DNA of 64,000 bases from JAFKFH01 sp017307375 (GTDB taxonomy: Bacteria; Pseudomonadota; Alphaproteobacteria; Ferrovibrionales; Ferrovibrionaceae). The stretch lies in assembly GCA_965229335.1 (NCBI GenBank), contig OZ245874.1, positions 5,456,001-5,520,000 of the forward strand, written 5' to 3'. Each line of letters begins with the position of its first letter. The stretch's first letter is position 1. The notes below the pieces were generated by a model that did not search any database, was not told the origin of the DNA, and saw only the letters and a program-made list of their open reading frames with translations. Both the position numbers and the translations under genes were made by a program. Positions 24,029 to 32,047 of this stretch are shown in pieces.

Positions 24029-26409
24029 ATCGTGATCTGCATCGAGAGCAGGAAGCGGCGGATTTCCTGCATGGTCGGCGGCGCGGTGTCGATATCGAAC
24101 ACCACTTTCTCGATGCGTCCCTGGAAGGCGTTCGCGCCGCGATAGCTGCGCGAGACGCGGCCGCGCCCGTCGCGGCCGATGGTTATGCCCTCGAACGGCG
24201 CGGCAAACAGCACCCGCTTGAACGGATGGGTCGCCATCACCTTGCCCTCGACCGACAGGTTGCCGGTGCCGACGAACGGCCGCTCGGTCATGGCCATCGC
24301 GAATTCGACGGTGATGCGACCGGCCGGCAGCGGCTCGGAAACCGAGAAACCGTCGAAGCGGGGAATGTGATTGTGCTCGTAGTGCAGCCGGTTGTCCCTG
24401 ACATAGAGCACCCAGCCGGCATACATGTTGCCCAGCGCCACCAGAACGCCCTGCTGGTCGGTACTGGCCCGGTCGATCGTCACCGCGATGCGGTGCGACC
24501 GGCCCCCCGGCTGCGGCCCGGTACCGGCGCTGATCGGATCGAAGGGCGGGAAGAATTCCCAATGGGGTCGCGCCGGGTGGCGCTGGCGCTCGGCGATGAT
24601 CTTGAGCACGACGTTGCGGTCGTCGAGCGGGAAGACGTCGTAGCGTTCGGCGGCCGCGATGAAGCGGGCCTTCAGGTCGGCAAGCCTGTCGGGATGCGCC
24701 TGCGACAGATCGCGGATCTGGGTCGGGTCGCCGGCGAGATCGTAGAGCGCCCAGACGTCGCTGTCATAGGGCTTGCCGCGGTCGTGCAGCGCCACGGCTT
24801 CCCAGCCGTCGGCATGGTAGGCACGCTGCCCGCCCATCTCGAAGTACTGTTCGGTCCGCGCCGGCGGCGCGGCCTGGTCGGCAAAGGTGGCGCGAAAGCT
24901 GGCACCCTCGATCGGCTTGGCGGCACGGCCGTTATAGCGCGCCGGTGCGGCGATGCCGGCCACGTCCAGCACGGTCGGCAGGATGTCGATGACATGGGTG
25001 AACTGCCGACGGGTCTGGCCATAGGCCTTGATTCCGGCCGGCCAGTGCAGGATCAGCGGATCGCAGATGCCGCCGAGGAAGGTATACTGCTTGTACATCT
25101 TGAACGGCGTATTCGACGCCATCCCCCAGCCCATCGGATAGTGGGGATAGGTGTCGCCGTCGCCCATCTGATCGTAGAGGGACAGCGCCTCGTCCAGGTC
25201 GAGCGCGATCCCGCCCGCCGTGGCCAGCAGGTTCGGGGTGCCGTCGGGCGTGCCCTCCGGACTGGCGCCGTTGTCCGAGAACAGCACCACCAGCGTGTTG
25301 TCGATCAGCTTGCGCGTCTCCAGGAAGTCGATCAGCCGACCGATATTGACGTCGAGCCGATGGATGATGCCGGCATAGACTTCCATATAGCGGGCATAGA
25401 CCCGCCGTTCCTTGTCGCTCAGCTCGCCCCAGGCCTTGATGCCGGGGTTGCGCGGCGGCAGGACCGCATCCGGCGGCAGGATGCCGAGATCCTTCTGGCG
25501 TGCCAGGCGGCGGTCGCGAATCGCGTCCCAGCCGATGTCGTAGGCGCCCTTGAAGCGGTCCCGATCCTCCGGGCGCGCCTGCAGCCCGCTATGCGCCGCG
25601 TTGTAGGCGAGTTGCAGCAGGAAAGGCTTGTCGGGGTCGAGGCTTGCCTGCTGGTTCAGATAGGCCATCGCCTTGGTGGTGAAGGCGTCGGTGGTGTAGT
25701 AGTCCTCGGGCAGGTCGCCGGTCAGCGCCGAATTGTCCTCGTAGAGGTCGGCGGGCGCGAAGAAGTCGGCGGAATGCCCCATGAACCAGTGGGCGCGATC
25801 GAAACCGCGGGCGTTCGGCCAGTTGTCGGTCGGGCCGAGCGGCCCGTTGCTGCGTTCGGCATTCACATGCCATTTGCCGACATGATAGGTCGAATAGCCG
25901 CCATCGCGCAGGATCTCGGCCATGGTCGGCGCTTCATGGGTGAGATCGCCGCGATAGCCCGGAAAGCCGATATCGGCATCGGCAAGCCAGCCCATGCCGG
26001 CCGAATGATGGTTCAGCCCCGTCATCAGCGCCGCGCGGGTCGGCGAGCACATCGCGGTGGTGCGGAAGTTCGTGTATTTCAGCCCGCCCCTGGCCAGCCG
26101 GTCGATATTGGGGGTGGGGATCTCCGAGCCGTAGCAGCCCAGGTCCGAAAACCCGATGTCGTCGAGAATGATGACGAGGATATTGGGGCTGCCGGCAGCG
26201 GGCTTGGCTTCGGCCGGATAGAACGGCGTCGCGGCATCGACGGTGGCGGCCATCTTGCCGGGGAACACCGGCTTCCGGTAACCGTCGGCAGGCTGGGCCG
26301 CCGCCGTCCCGCCGAGCCCGGCGGCCGCGCCGATCGCGGCGGCACCGCCCAGCAGCGCACGGCGGTCGACGCCGCGACGGCGTCCCTGGTCGTTCGATCC
26401 CTTGGCCAT
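24025..26409 (-). CDS. Tat-exported arylsulfatase
   Basis: 794-residue type I sulfatase. The twin-arginine-type signal RRGVDRRALLGG precedes a hydrophobic region ending near AAAQPA. The metal-binding start NILVIILDDIGFSDLG is followed by the formylglycine signature C121-S-P-T-R, so maturation by the adjacent FGE before export is expected. VGKWH and the metal aspartates in FSDNGASPEG are also present. The C-terminal 170 residues form the beta-rich domain seen in large arylsulfatases. Substrate unknown; sulfur scavenging or alkyl/aryl sulfate use is likely. ATG 26409 follows GGAGGGG. Confidence 0.93.
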   Translation of the reverse strand: MAKGSNDQGRRRGVDRRALLGGAAAIGAAAGLGGTAAAQPADGYRKPVFPGKMAATVDAATPFYPAEAKPAAGSPNILVIILDDIGFSDLGCYGSEIPTPNIDRLARGGLKYTNFRTTAMCSPTRAALMTGLNHHSAGMGWLADADIGFPGYRGDLTHEAPTMAEILRDGGYSTYHVGKWHVNAERSNGPLGPTDNWPNARGFDRAHWFMGHSADFFAPADLYEDNSALTGDLPEDYYTTDAFTTKAMAYLNQQASLDPDKPFLLQLAYNAAHSGLQARPEDRDRFKGAYDIGWDAIRDRRLARQKDLGILPPDAVLPPRNPGIKAWGELSDKERRVYARYMEVYAGIIHRLDVNIGRLIDFLETRKLIDNTLVVLFSDNGASPEGTPDGTPNLLATAGGIALDLDEALSLYDQMGDGDTYPHYPMGWGMASNTPFKMYKQYTFLGGICDPLILHWPAGIKAYGQTRRQFTHVIDILPTVLDVAGIAAPARYNGRAAKPIEGASFRATFADQAAPPARTEQYFEMGGQRAYHADGWEAVALHDRGKPYDSDVWALYDLAGDPTQIRDLSQAHPDRLADLKARFIAAAERYDVFPLDDRNVVLKIIAERQRHPARPHWEFFPPFDPISAGTGPQPGGRSHRIAVTIDRASTDQQGVLVALGNMYAGWVLYVRDNRLHYEHNHIPRFDGFSVSEPLPAGRITVEFAMAMTERPFVGTGNLSVEGKVMATHPFKRVLFAAPFEGITIGRDGRGRVSRSYRGANAFQGRIEKVVFDIDTAPPTMQEIRRFLLSMQITI

Positions 26410-26438
26410 GCCGTTTCCCCTCCTGAGGTGACCCGGCA

Positions 26439-26458
26439 TTGTAGCCGGTTGGCTACAA
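26439..26458. promoter_or_regulatory. Perfect palindrome at the sulfatase promoter
   Basis: TTGTAGCCGGTTGGCTACAA has perfect 8-bp arms around a 4-bp centre. It overlaps TACAAT on the minus strand (26438-26443), a 5-of-6 match to a -10 box placed about 30 bp before the sulfatase ATG. No good -35 is visible. A dimeric repressor bound here would close the sulfatase-FGE operon. No adjacent regulator gene accounts for it. Confidence 0.55.
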
Positions 26459-26499
26459 GAGTGCCCTCACGCGAGAGGATTGCCAAGGGGCTTCGGCAA

Positions 26500-26646
26500 T
26501 CACTTGTCGGCGTCGTCCTGCTTGGGGGTGGCGTCGGCGGCCTTGGCAGCCTTGGCCTCGCGCTTGGCCGCGGCCTTTTCGGCATTCTTGGCGGCCTTGG
26601 CCTTTTCGCGTTCGCGCCGCTCGAAGTCATAATTGGGTTTCGGCAT
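26500..26646 (-). CDS. Small Lys/Ala/Glu-rich conserved-type protein
   Basis: 48 residues: MPKPNYDFERREREKAKAAK followed by Ala/Lys/Glu-rich helix-forming sequence and an acidic tail (DDADK). Short proteins starting PKPNYxFERRERE are common in alphaproteobacteria and have no known function. ATG 26646 has an excellent GGAGGA site 6 bases upstream, which decides the start over an upstream in-frame ATG. Predicted cytosolic, mostly helical and highly charged. Confidence 0.75.
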   Translation of the reverse strand: MPKPNYDFERREREKAKAAKNAEKAAAKREAKAAKAADATPKQDDADK

Positions 26647-26708
26647 ATCGGTCCTCCTCGCCGCTGATAATGCTGCTGTGTGGGCCATCGGGGGCCGCGA
26701 CGCAAGCC

Positions 26709-27626
26709 TTACCGGCGCAGCGCGGCCAGATCGAGATCACCCAGCCCGCGGATCAGTGCGGTCATCGCCGCGGCGACGCGGTTGAACCCCGGCAGGCGCG
26801 CCAGGCGATTCTCGTCCATGTAGAGGCCGCGATTGATTTCGATCTGCAGCGCATGCACGCCCTCGCGCGGGCGACCGTAGCTTTCGGTGGTATAGCCGCC
26901 GGCATAGGGGTCGTTGCGCGCCACCCGCAACCCCTGGGCCCGCAGCACCGATTCGGCATAGTCGATGAGCGCGGGGTGGCAGGCAGTGCCGAAACGATCG
27001 CCCAGCGCGATATCGGGCCGGCGCTGGCCGGGATCGCGGTCGGTCGGTCCCCCGACCGAGGGCATCGAGTGGCAATCGACCAGCATGGCGACGCCGAACC
27101 GTGCACGGGTTTCGGCGACGAGGCGCGACTGCGCCGCGTGATAGCTGCGCCAGCAGCGATCGATTCGGGCGTCGGCCTCGGCGAAGCGCAGCTTGTCGCG
27201 ATAGATCTCCGCTCCCGAGGACACGACCTTGGCGATGGTGCCGAATCCCATCGCCACCCGCTGGCTGGCGGTGTTGACGAAATCGGGAAGCGGGTCGGCG
27301 AACATCGCGGGGTCGAGTTCGTAGGGTTCGCGATTGGGATCGCAATAGGCCCGCGGAAACAGGGCTTTCAGCAACGGGGCGCCCAGCGCCGGGGCGGCGG
27401 CGAAGAGGTCGTCGACGAAACAATCCTCCGACCGGCGCAGGGCAACCGGGTCGAGCTTCGAGTTGCGGACGAAATCCTCCGGGTAGTCGCTGCCCGAATG
27501 CGGCGAGGCAAACACGACGGCCGCCGTCTGCTCGGCCGGGCGCAGCACCAGGATGGGGGCGACATCCCCCCGGTTTCCGGGCACTTCGAAATTCTTCAAC
27601 GCGTCAGACGCCATCACGCTCGACAT
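26709..27626 (-). CDS. N-formylglutamate amidohydrolase family protein
   Basis: 305 residues. Family marks: ASPHSGSDYPEDF with the metal-binding His, the LVDCHSMP segment with a second conserved His, RPDIALGDRFG, and GYTTESYGRPREGVHALQIEINRGLYMDE. Known members hydrolyse N-formyl-L-glutamate to glutamate and formate in the last step of histidine degradation. No hut genes are present in the window, so a related N-acyl amino acid substrate is possible. ATG 27626 or 27614 may start it; the former was chosen. Confidence 0.87.
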   Translation of the reverse strand: MSSVMASDALKNFEVPGNRGDVAPILVLRPAEQTAAVVFASPHSGSDYPEDFVRNSKLDPVALRRSEDCFVDDLFAAAPALGAPLLKALFPRAYCDPNREPYELDPAMFADPLPDFVNTASQRVAMGFGTIAKVVSSGAEIYRDKLRFAEADARIDRCWRSYHAAQSRLVAETRARFGVAMLVDCHSMPSVGGPTDRDPGQRRPDIALGDRFGTACHPALIDYAESVLRAQGLRVARNDPYAGGYTTESYGRPREGVHALQIEINRGLYMDENRLARLPGFNRVAAAMTALIRGLGDLDLAALRR

Positions 27627-27710
27627 TCGTTCTCTGGGAAAGGCGATGATAGTCAGCCGGGTTTCGCGCCGCAACGCGACGGGTGGGTCAAAAAAAGTGC
27701 CGAACGCCCC

Positions 27711-27739
27711 TTGACCACCCCGGGAACAATCGGCTACTA
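27711..27739 (+). promoter_or_regulatory. Candidate promoter of tRNA-Val
   Basis: TTGACC (27711-27716), a 17-bp spacer and CTACTA (27734-27739) lie about 55 bp upstream of the mature tRNA start. This spacing fits a housekeeping alphaproteobacterial promoter; the -10 is weak against the E. coli consensus. Confidence 0.4.
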
Positions 27740-27792
27740 GACCGGCCTCGCGACGACGTGGGCTTCACCCGGTCGACGCGGAACGGCAGGAT

Positions 27793-27867
27793 GGGCGGTT
27801 AGCTCAGCGGTAGAGCACCACGTTGACATCGTGGGGGTCACAAGTTCGAACCTTGTACCGCCCACCA
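27793..27867 (+). tRNA. tRNA-Val(GAC)
   Basis: A complete cloverleaf: acceptor stem GGGCGGT/ACCGCCC, D-arm GCTC-AGCGGTA-GAGC, anticodon stem CCACG/CGTGG with loop TTGACAT (anticodon GAC), and T-arm ACAAG-TTCGAAC-CTTGT. Discriminator A and CCA are encoded in the DNA (27865-27867). Reads GUC and GUU codons. The 3' end shows no integrated element. Confidence 0.97.
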
Positions 27868-27873
27868 TCCTGA

Positions 27874-27903
27874 CCGACACTTGCCCCAGACATCTGCTAT
27901 AGT
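27874..27903 (+). promoter_or_regulatory. Candidate promoter of ppa
   Basis: CCGACA (27874-27879, 4 of 6 to the -35 consensus), an 18-bp spacer and TATAGT (27898-27903, 5 of 6) lie between tRNA-Val and ppa, leaving a leader of about 100 bases. Assigned on sequence match only. Confidence 0.35.
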
Positions 27904-28011
27904 AGCATGAGAAGCGCGCCGTTGCGCGCGATGCTGCATTGCACAAAATCACTTGGATTACCCGGCGTCTTGTGGCTAGTCTCCCGCGACTTAAAGTGAG
28001 GAGTTGCAGTC

Positions 28012-28554
28012 ATGGACCTGTCGAAAGTCTCGATCGGGCACGATGCCCCGTGGGACATCAACGTGGTGATCGAGATCGGTACCGGCGGCCCGCCCGTCAA
28101 GTACGAGATCGACAAGGATTCGGGGGCGATGTACGTCGACCGCTTCCTGCACACTGCGATGCACTACCCGGGCAACTACGGTTTCGTCCCGCACACGCTG
28201 GCCGATGACGGCGATCCCTGCGACGTGATCGTGCTGGCGCCGGTCGCGGTGATTCCCGGCTGCATCATCCGCGCCCGGCCGATCGGCGCGCTGATCATGG
28301 AAGACGAGGCCGGCCAGGACGAGAAGATCCTGGCGGTGCCGGTCGACAAGCTGCATCCCTATTATTCCGGCGTGAAGTCGTTCCGCGACCTGCGCCCGAT
28401 CCTGTGCGAGCAGATCGCCCACTTCTTCACCCACTACAAGGACCTCGAGGCCGGCAAGTGGGTGCGACTGAAGAGCTGGGCCGAACCCGAGGCGGCCGCC
28501 GAACTGATCCGCCAGGGCATGAGCCGCTACAGCGCGGCCAAGGGCCACAAGTAG
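28012..28554 (+). CDS. ppa: Inorganic pyrophosphatase (family I)
   Basis: 180-residue soluble family I pyrophosphatase, close to the 175 of E. coli. The signature DGDPCDVIV with three metal-binding aspartates is intact, along with KYEIDKDSGAMYVDRFLHTAMHYPGNYGFVP and VKSFRDL. It hydrolyses PPi from biosynthesis and makes those reactions irreversible; Mg2+-dependent hexamer in relatives. ATG 28012 follows GAGGAG. Monocistronic: a possible promoter lies upstream and two hairpins lie downstream. Confidence 0.96.
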   Translation: MDLSKVSIGHDAPWDINVVIEIGTGGPPVKYEIDKDSGAMYVDRFLHTAMHYPGNYGFVPHTLADDGDPCDVIVLAPVAVIPGCIIRARPIGALIMEDEAGQDEKILAVPVDKLHPYYSGVKSFRDLRPILCEQIAHFFTHYKDLEAGKWVRLKSWAEPEAAAELIRQGMSRYSAAKGHK

Positions 28555-28566
28555 GCCGGGATTGCC

Positions 28567-28625
28567 GGGACAGGTGATCCTGTCCCAAATTTAACCTGCG
28601 GCCGGGCTTGGCGCCCGGCCGCAGG
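28567..28625 (+). terminator. Two consecutive hairpins after ppa
   Basis: Hairpin 1 is GGGACAGG-TGAT-CCTGTCCC (28567-28586) followed by AAATTT. Hairpin 2 has a 13-bp stem, CCTGCGGCCGGGC, with its complement (28595-28607 and 28613-28625) and a 5-base loop. Neither has a long T-run, but together they fill the gap and probably end the ppa transcript or serve as the 3' stabiliser. Confidence 0.55.
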
Positions 28626-28664
28626 CCCCCCACATCCAGCGCGTCAACCTTGGGAGATAGCCGC

Positions 28665-29426
28665 ATGACCCCGCAGGAACGCGATCTGGTGCAAGGCCTG
28701 CTCGACCGTCTGGCCAGCGCGCCGCCGCAGCAGAAGGATCCCGAGGCCGAGGCCTTGATCCGGGCGGCGGTCCAGCGCAATCCGGACGCCGCCTATCTTC
28801 TGGTGCAAAGCACCATCGTGCAGGATTTTGCGCTGCAGGAAGCCCAAAAGCGCATCACCGACCTGGAAGCCCAGGTGGCTGCGGCCCGGGCGCCGGCCGG
28901 CAACACCGCCTCGTTCCTGCCCCAGGGCCCCTGGTCGAACCGTGCTGCGGCGGCACCGCCGCCGACGACGCCGGCCGCCGCACCGATGGGTGCCCCCACC
29001 CGGCCCGGCTGGGGCGGCGGCGCGGTGCCGCCCGCCGGCCCCCAAGCCTATGGTCAGCAGCCTTACGCCCAGCCCCAGCAGGGTCCCAGCTTCCTGCGCC
29101 AGGCGGCCACGATGGCTGCGGGCGTTGCCGGCGGCGCGCTCCTCTTCCAGGGCATCCAGAGCCTGTTCTCGGGCCACTCGATGCTCGGCGGCGTGGCGAA
29201 TGCGGCCGGCATGCCCGGCGAGGTGATCAACGAGACGGTGAACAACTACTACGGCGACCAACCGCCGGTCCCGCAGGAACGGCCCGATTTCGGCAACCAG
29301 CCCGACCAGGGTGCCTGGGGCGACCAGGGCGGCGGGGCCGACCAGGGCTTCCAGGATGCCGGCTACGACGATCAGGGCGGCGGCGATTTCGGCGGTGACT
29401 TCGGCGACGATTCCGGTTACGCCTGA
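28665..29426 (+). CDS. DUF2076 domain protein
   Basis: 253 residues matching DUF2076: a helical N-terminus (MTPQERDLVQGLLDRL, then a coiled segment with EAQKRITDLEAQVAAAR), a Pro/Ala/Gly/Gln-rich linker, a hydrophobic Gly/Ala segment SFLRQAATMAAGVAGGALLF near 145-165, NETVNNYYGD, and an Asp/Gly-rich acidic tail. Function unknown; the family is proposed to be periplasmic or membrane-associated, but no signal peptide is visible here. ATG 28665 was chosen by family N-terminus. Confidence 0.85.
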   Translation: MTPQERDLVQGLLDRLASAPPQQKDPEAEALIRAAVQRNPDAAYLLVQSTIVQDFALQEAQKRITDLEAQVAAARAPAGNTASFLPQGPWSNRAAAAPPPTTPAAAPMGAPTRPGWGGGAVPPAGPQAYGQQPYAQPQQGPSFLRQAATMAAGVAGGALLFQGIQSLFSGHSMLGGVANAAGMPGEVINETVNNYYGDQPPVPQERPDFGNQPDQGAWGDQGGGADQGFQDAGYDDQGGGDFGGDFGDDSGYA

Positions 29427-29496
29427 CCGGCATTAGCCCGATATCCGGCGTGGCGGATCGATCGGTTCGCCGCGCCCTGTCGCACAAGGATCGCCC

Positions 29497-30351
29497 TTGA
29501 CGGTGAAACCCTGCACCATCGGCCCGATGAGCCGCGCCGATCTCGATCTCGCCATCGAATGGGCTGCATCAGAAGGCTGGAATCCCGGCCTGCATGACGC
29601 GGCGGCCTTTCTCGCCCAGGACCCCGGCGGCTTCCTGATGGCCCGGGTCGACGGTATCCCGGCCGCGTCGATCTCGGTCGTCCGCTATGACGGCGGCTAT
29701 GGCTTTCTCGGCTTCTACATCGCCGCCCCGGAATTCCGCGGCCAGGGCTATGGCTACCAGCTGTGGCAGGCCGGCATGAAGCGGCTGGAGGCAATGACCG
29801 TCGGCCTCGACGGCGTGGTCGCGCAGCAGGAAAACTACCGCCGTGCCGGCTTCGTCCTGGCCCATCGCAACCTGCGGTATCTGGCCCCGACCTGCCCGGT
29901 GATCGCGATGCCGGACGAACCCTGGCGCGTGACGCTGGACCAGGTGCCGCGCGATCTGCTGCTCGCCTACGATCGCAAGTGCTTCCCTGCCCCGCGGCCC
30001 GCGTTCCTCGATGCCTGGATGTCCAGCCCGGGCCATCACGGCGTCGCGGTCTTCGTCGACGGCCGGGTGAAAGGCTATGCGCTGGCCCGTCCCTGCCGGG
30101 ACGGCTACAAGATCGGCCCGCTGTTTGCCGATGACGAAGGAACCGCGGAGACCCTGTTCCTCGACCTCTGCATGAAGGTCGGTACCGGCAAGCTGTTCCT
30201 CGACATCCCCGAGACCAACAAGGCCGCGGTGAGCCTGGTCGAACGCTTCCGCATGACGCCGCAGTTCGAGACGGCGCGGATGTATCGCGGCACCCCGCCG
30301 GTCGTGGCGGCACAGAGCATATACGGCATCACCTCCTTCGAACTGGGCTGA
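29497..30351 (+). CDS. GNAT acetyltransferase with YitH-type C-terminal domain
   Basis: 284 residues with an N-terminal GNAT domain, whose acetyl-CoA loop is EFRGQGYGYQLW (near residue 77), and a C-terminal half fitting the YitH/Acetyltransf_18 domain (KGYALARPCRDGYKIGPLFAD). Such two-domain proteins are probable N-acetyltransferases of unknown substrate. The start appears to be TTG at 29497, with AAGGA six bases upstream; ATG 29527 would cut family N-terminal sequence. It is followed after 7 bp by an Lrp-type regulator, suggesting an amino-acid-related substrate. Confidence 0.85.
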   Translation: MTVKPCTIGPMSRADLDLAIEWAASEGWNPGLHDAAAFLAQDPGGFLMARVDGIPAASISVVRYDGGYGFLGFYIAAPEFRGQGYGYQLWQAGMKRLEAMTVGLDGVVAQQENYRRAGFVLAHRNLRYLAPTCPVIAMPDEPWRVTLDQVPRDLLLAYDRKCFPAPRPAFLDAWMSSPGHHGVAVFVDGRVKGYALARPCRDGYKIGPLFADDEGTAETLFLDLCMKVGTGKLFLDIPETNKAAVSLVERFRMTPQFETARMYRGTPPVVAAQSIYGITSFELG

Positions 30352-30358
30352 ACCCGAC

Positions 30359-30847
30359 ATGACGGCAGCGACGACGCCCCCGGCCGACGACACCCTCGAC
30401 CGTATCGATCGCCGCATCCTGCGCGAACTGCAGGCCGACGGGCGCATCTCGAACGCCGATCTCGCCAAGCGCATCTCGCTCAGCGCGGCAGCCTGCCACC
30501 GCCGCGTCGCGCGGCTGGTCGAAGATGGCTACATCACCCGCTTCACCGCGCTGATCGACCCCGCCCGCGTCGACCTCGGCGTGCTGGTCCATGTCGGAGT
30601 CGTCCTCGACCGCTCGACACCGGAAAGCTTCGGCAATTTCGAAGCCGGGGTGCTCGAGATTCCCGCGATCCTCGAATGCCACCTCGTCGCCGGCGATTTC
30701 GATTATTTCCTCAAGATCCGCGCCCGCGACCTCGACGACTTCAACCGCTTCCACGGCGAAACCCTGCTGGGACTGCCCGGGGTGCGACAGACCCGCACCT
30801 TCTTCGTCATGAAGGACGTGCGCTCGAACGGCGACCTGGTCATCTGA
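30359..30847 (+). CDS. Lrp/AsnC family regulator
   Basis: 162 residues with the N-terminal Lrp helix-turn-helix (LDRIDRRILRELQADGRISNADLAKRISLSAAACHRRVARLVEDGYI) and a C-terminal RAM/AsnC ligand-binding domain (GDFDYFLKIRARDLDDF). It likely controls the upstream GNAT gene or its own unit in response to an amino acid. The downstream light-sensor operon is separated by 102 bp and has its own candidate promoter. Confidence 0.93.
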   Translation: MTAATTPPADDTLDRIDRRILRELQADGRISNADLAKRISLSAAACHRRVARLVEDGYITRFTALIDPARVDLGVLVHVGVVLDRSTPESFGNFEAGVLEIPAILECHLVAGDFDYFLKIRARDLDDFNRFHGETLLGLPGVRQTRTFFVMKDVRSNGDLVI

Positions 30848-30867
30848 TCCGCCGCGAAAAAAACTTT

Positions 30868-30892
30868 GTAACCTTTTCGCCTCGAGTGCGTT
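30868..30892 (+). promoter_or_regulatory. Candidate EcfG (general stress sigma) promoter for the LOV-KaiC operon
   Basis: GTAAC (30868-30872), a 16-bp spacer and CGTT (30889-30892) match the alphaproteobacterial EcfG promoter GGAAC-N16/17-CGTT with one mismatch in the -35. It lies 57 bp upstream of the LOV kinase start. The match is inspection-based, and the single mismatch falls in a normally invariant position, so this is a hypothesis. Confidence 0.45.
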
Positions 30893-30924
30893 GAACCTCC
30901 CGGTGGGGTTCGCGGAAGGCGGGC

Positions 30925-30957
30925 ATGACATTTTTCCCAAAGCGCGCTGATGGCTGA
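30925..30957 (+). CDS. Possible 10-codon leader peptide overlapping the LOV kinase start
   Basis: ATG at 30925 is preceded by GGAAGG at good spacing and encodes MTFFPKRADG before a TGA that overlaps the LOV kinase ATG (30950) by 8 bp. The kinase ATG itself has no clear ribosome-binding site, so translation may be coupled to this mini-frame. Chance is a serious alternative. Confidence 0.25.
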   Translation: MTFFPKRADG

Positions 30958-32047
30958 GGCGACGCCGATCGATCGGGGGGGCACGGGCGATCTGCTGTTC
31001 GGTGCCGTGGCGGCGTCCGGCCTGCCGATGGTGCTGACCGATCCGCTGGCCGCGGACAATCCGATCGTCCATGCCAATGCCGCGTTCCTGAAGCTGACCG
31101 GGTACGGTCCGCAGGAAATCGTCGGTCGCAACTGCCGCCTGCTGCAAGGTCCAGATACCAATCCGGCGGCAACGGCTGCCATCAGGCGCGCGGTGGCCGC
31201 GGGCGAAGCCGCCAGCGTCGACATCCTAAATTACCGGCGCGACGGCGGCAGCTTCTGGAATGCCCTGACCGTCAGTCCGATCCACGACGCGACGGGCCGC
31301 CTGCGCTACTTCCTTGGCATCCAGCAGGATATCGGCCAGCGCGCCTCCGGGGATCGCGGCCTGACGCCCGACTTCATCGCCCTCATCGCCCATGAATTGC
31401 GCAACCCGATGACGCCGGTGCTGATGCAGGTTCAACACCTCTCGCGCCTGGCGGAGAGCACCGAAGACACGCTGCGCCGGCATCTCGACCGGCTGCGCCT
31501 GGCGATCGACACCTATATGCGGCGCGCCGCGACCCTGCTCGACCTCGCCCGCATCGCCGCCGGCCGTCTCGACCTCAAGCCCGCGGCGGTCGATCTGGCC
31601 GATCTGACCCGCGCGGCGATCGAACGTCACCAGGCATGGGCGGCCGCGGCCGGATCGCCGATCGGCTATGCCGGCCCGCCGGAGGACCTCGGCTGGTGGG
31701 ATCGGGCCGCGCTGGAGCAGATCCTCGACAACCTTTTGTCCAACGCGATCAAATATGGCCCGGGCATGCCGATCTCAGTCACGCTGTCATCGACGCGGGA
31801 CACGGTGACGCTGGCGGTGCACGACAAGGGCCGCGGGATCCAGCCGAGTGAACGCGAGCGCGTGTTCGGCCCGTTCGAAAGGCTGATCGGGCCTGATGCC
31901 CAGGCCGGCTTCGGCATCGGCTTGTGGGTCGTGCGCCAGCTGGTCGAGGCCATGGGGGGTAACATCGTAGTTGCCTACGGCCACGAAGCCGGTTCTACCT
32001 TTACCGCAATCATCCCTCGCGCGGACAGACGACCAGAATCACGATGA
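30950..32047 (+). CDS. LOV-domain (blue-light) sensor histidine kinase
   Basis: 365 residues, no membrane helices. The N-terminal LOV domain (about 15-130) carries the photoactive-cysteine motif GRNCRLLQG with C62, plus the flavin-binding NYRRDGGSFWN and FLGIQQDI strand. Next comes a HisKA-type dimerisation region with LIAHELRNPMTP (H148), then a HATPase domain with N-box LLSNAIKYGP, G1 HDKGRGI and G2 GFGIGLWV. All residues for light sensing by Cys-FMN adduct and for autophosphorylation are present. It overlaps the KaiC-like gene by 4 bp. Probably cytosolic. Confidence 0.93.
   Translation: MAEATPIDRGGTGDLLFGAVAASGLPMVLTDPLAADNPIVHANAAFLKLTGYGPQEIVGRNCRLLQGPDTNPAATAAIRRAVAAGEAASVDILNYRRDGGSFWNALTVSPIHDATGRLRYFLGIQQDIGQRASGDRGLTPDFIALIAHELRNPMTPVLMQVQHLSRLAESTEDTLRRHLDRLRLAIDTYMRRAATLLDLARIAAGRLDLKPAAVDLADLTRAAIERHQAWAAAAGSPIGYAGPPEDLGWWDRAALEQILDNLLSNAIKYGPGMPISVTLSSTRDTVTLAVHDKGRGIQPSERERVFGPFERLIGPDAQAGFGIGLWVVRQLVEAMGGNIVVAYGHEAGSTFTAIIPRADRRPESR

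Noticed and set aside
24226..26667. 813-codon open frame antisense to the sulfatase gene
   Set aside because: Composition is Arg/Gly/Val/Asp/His-rich without any domain; it mirrors the GC-rich third positions of the sulfatase gene, which carries complete family motifs.
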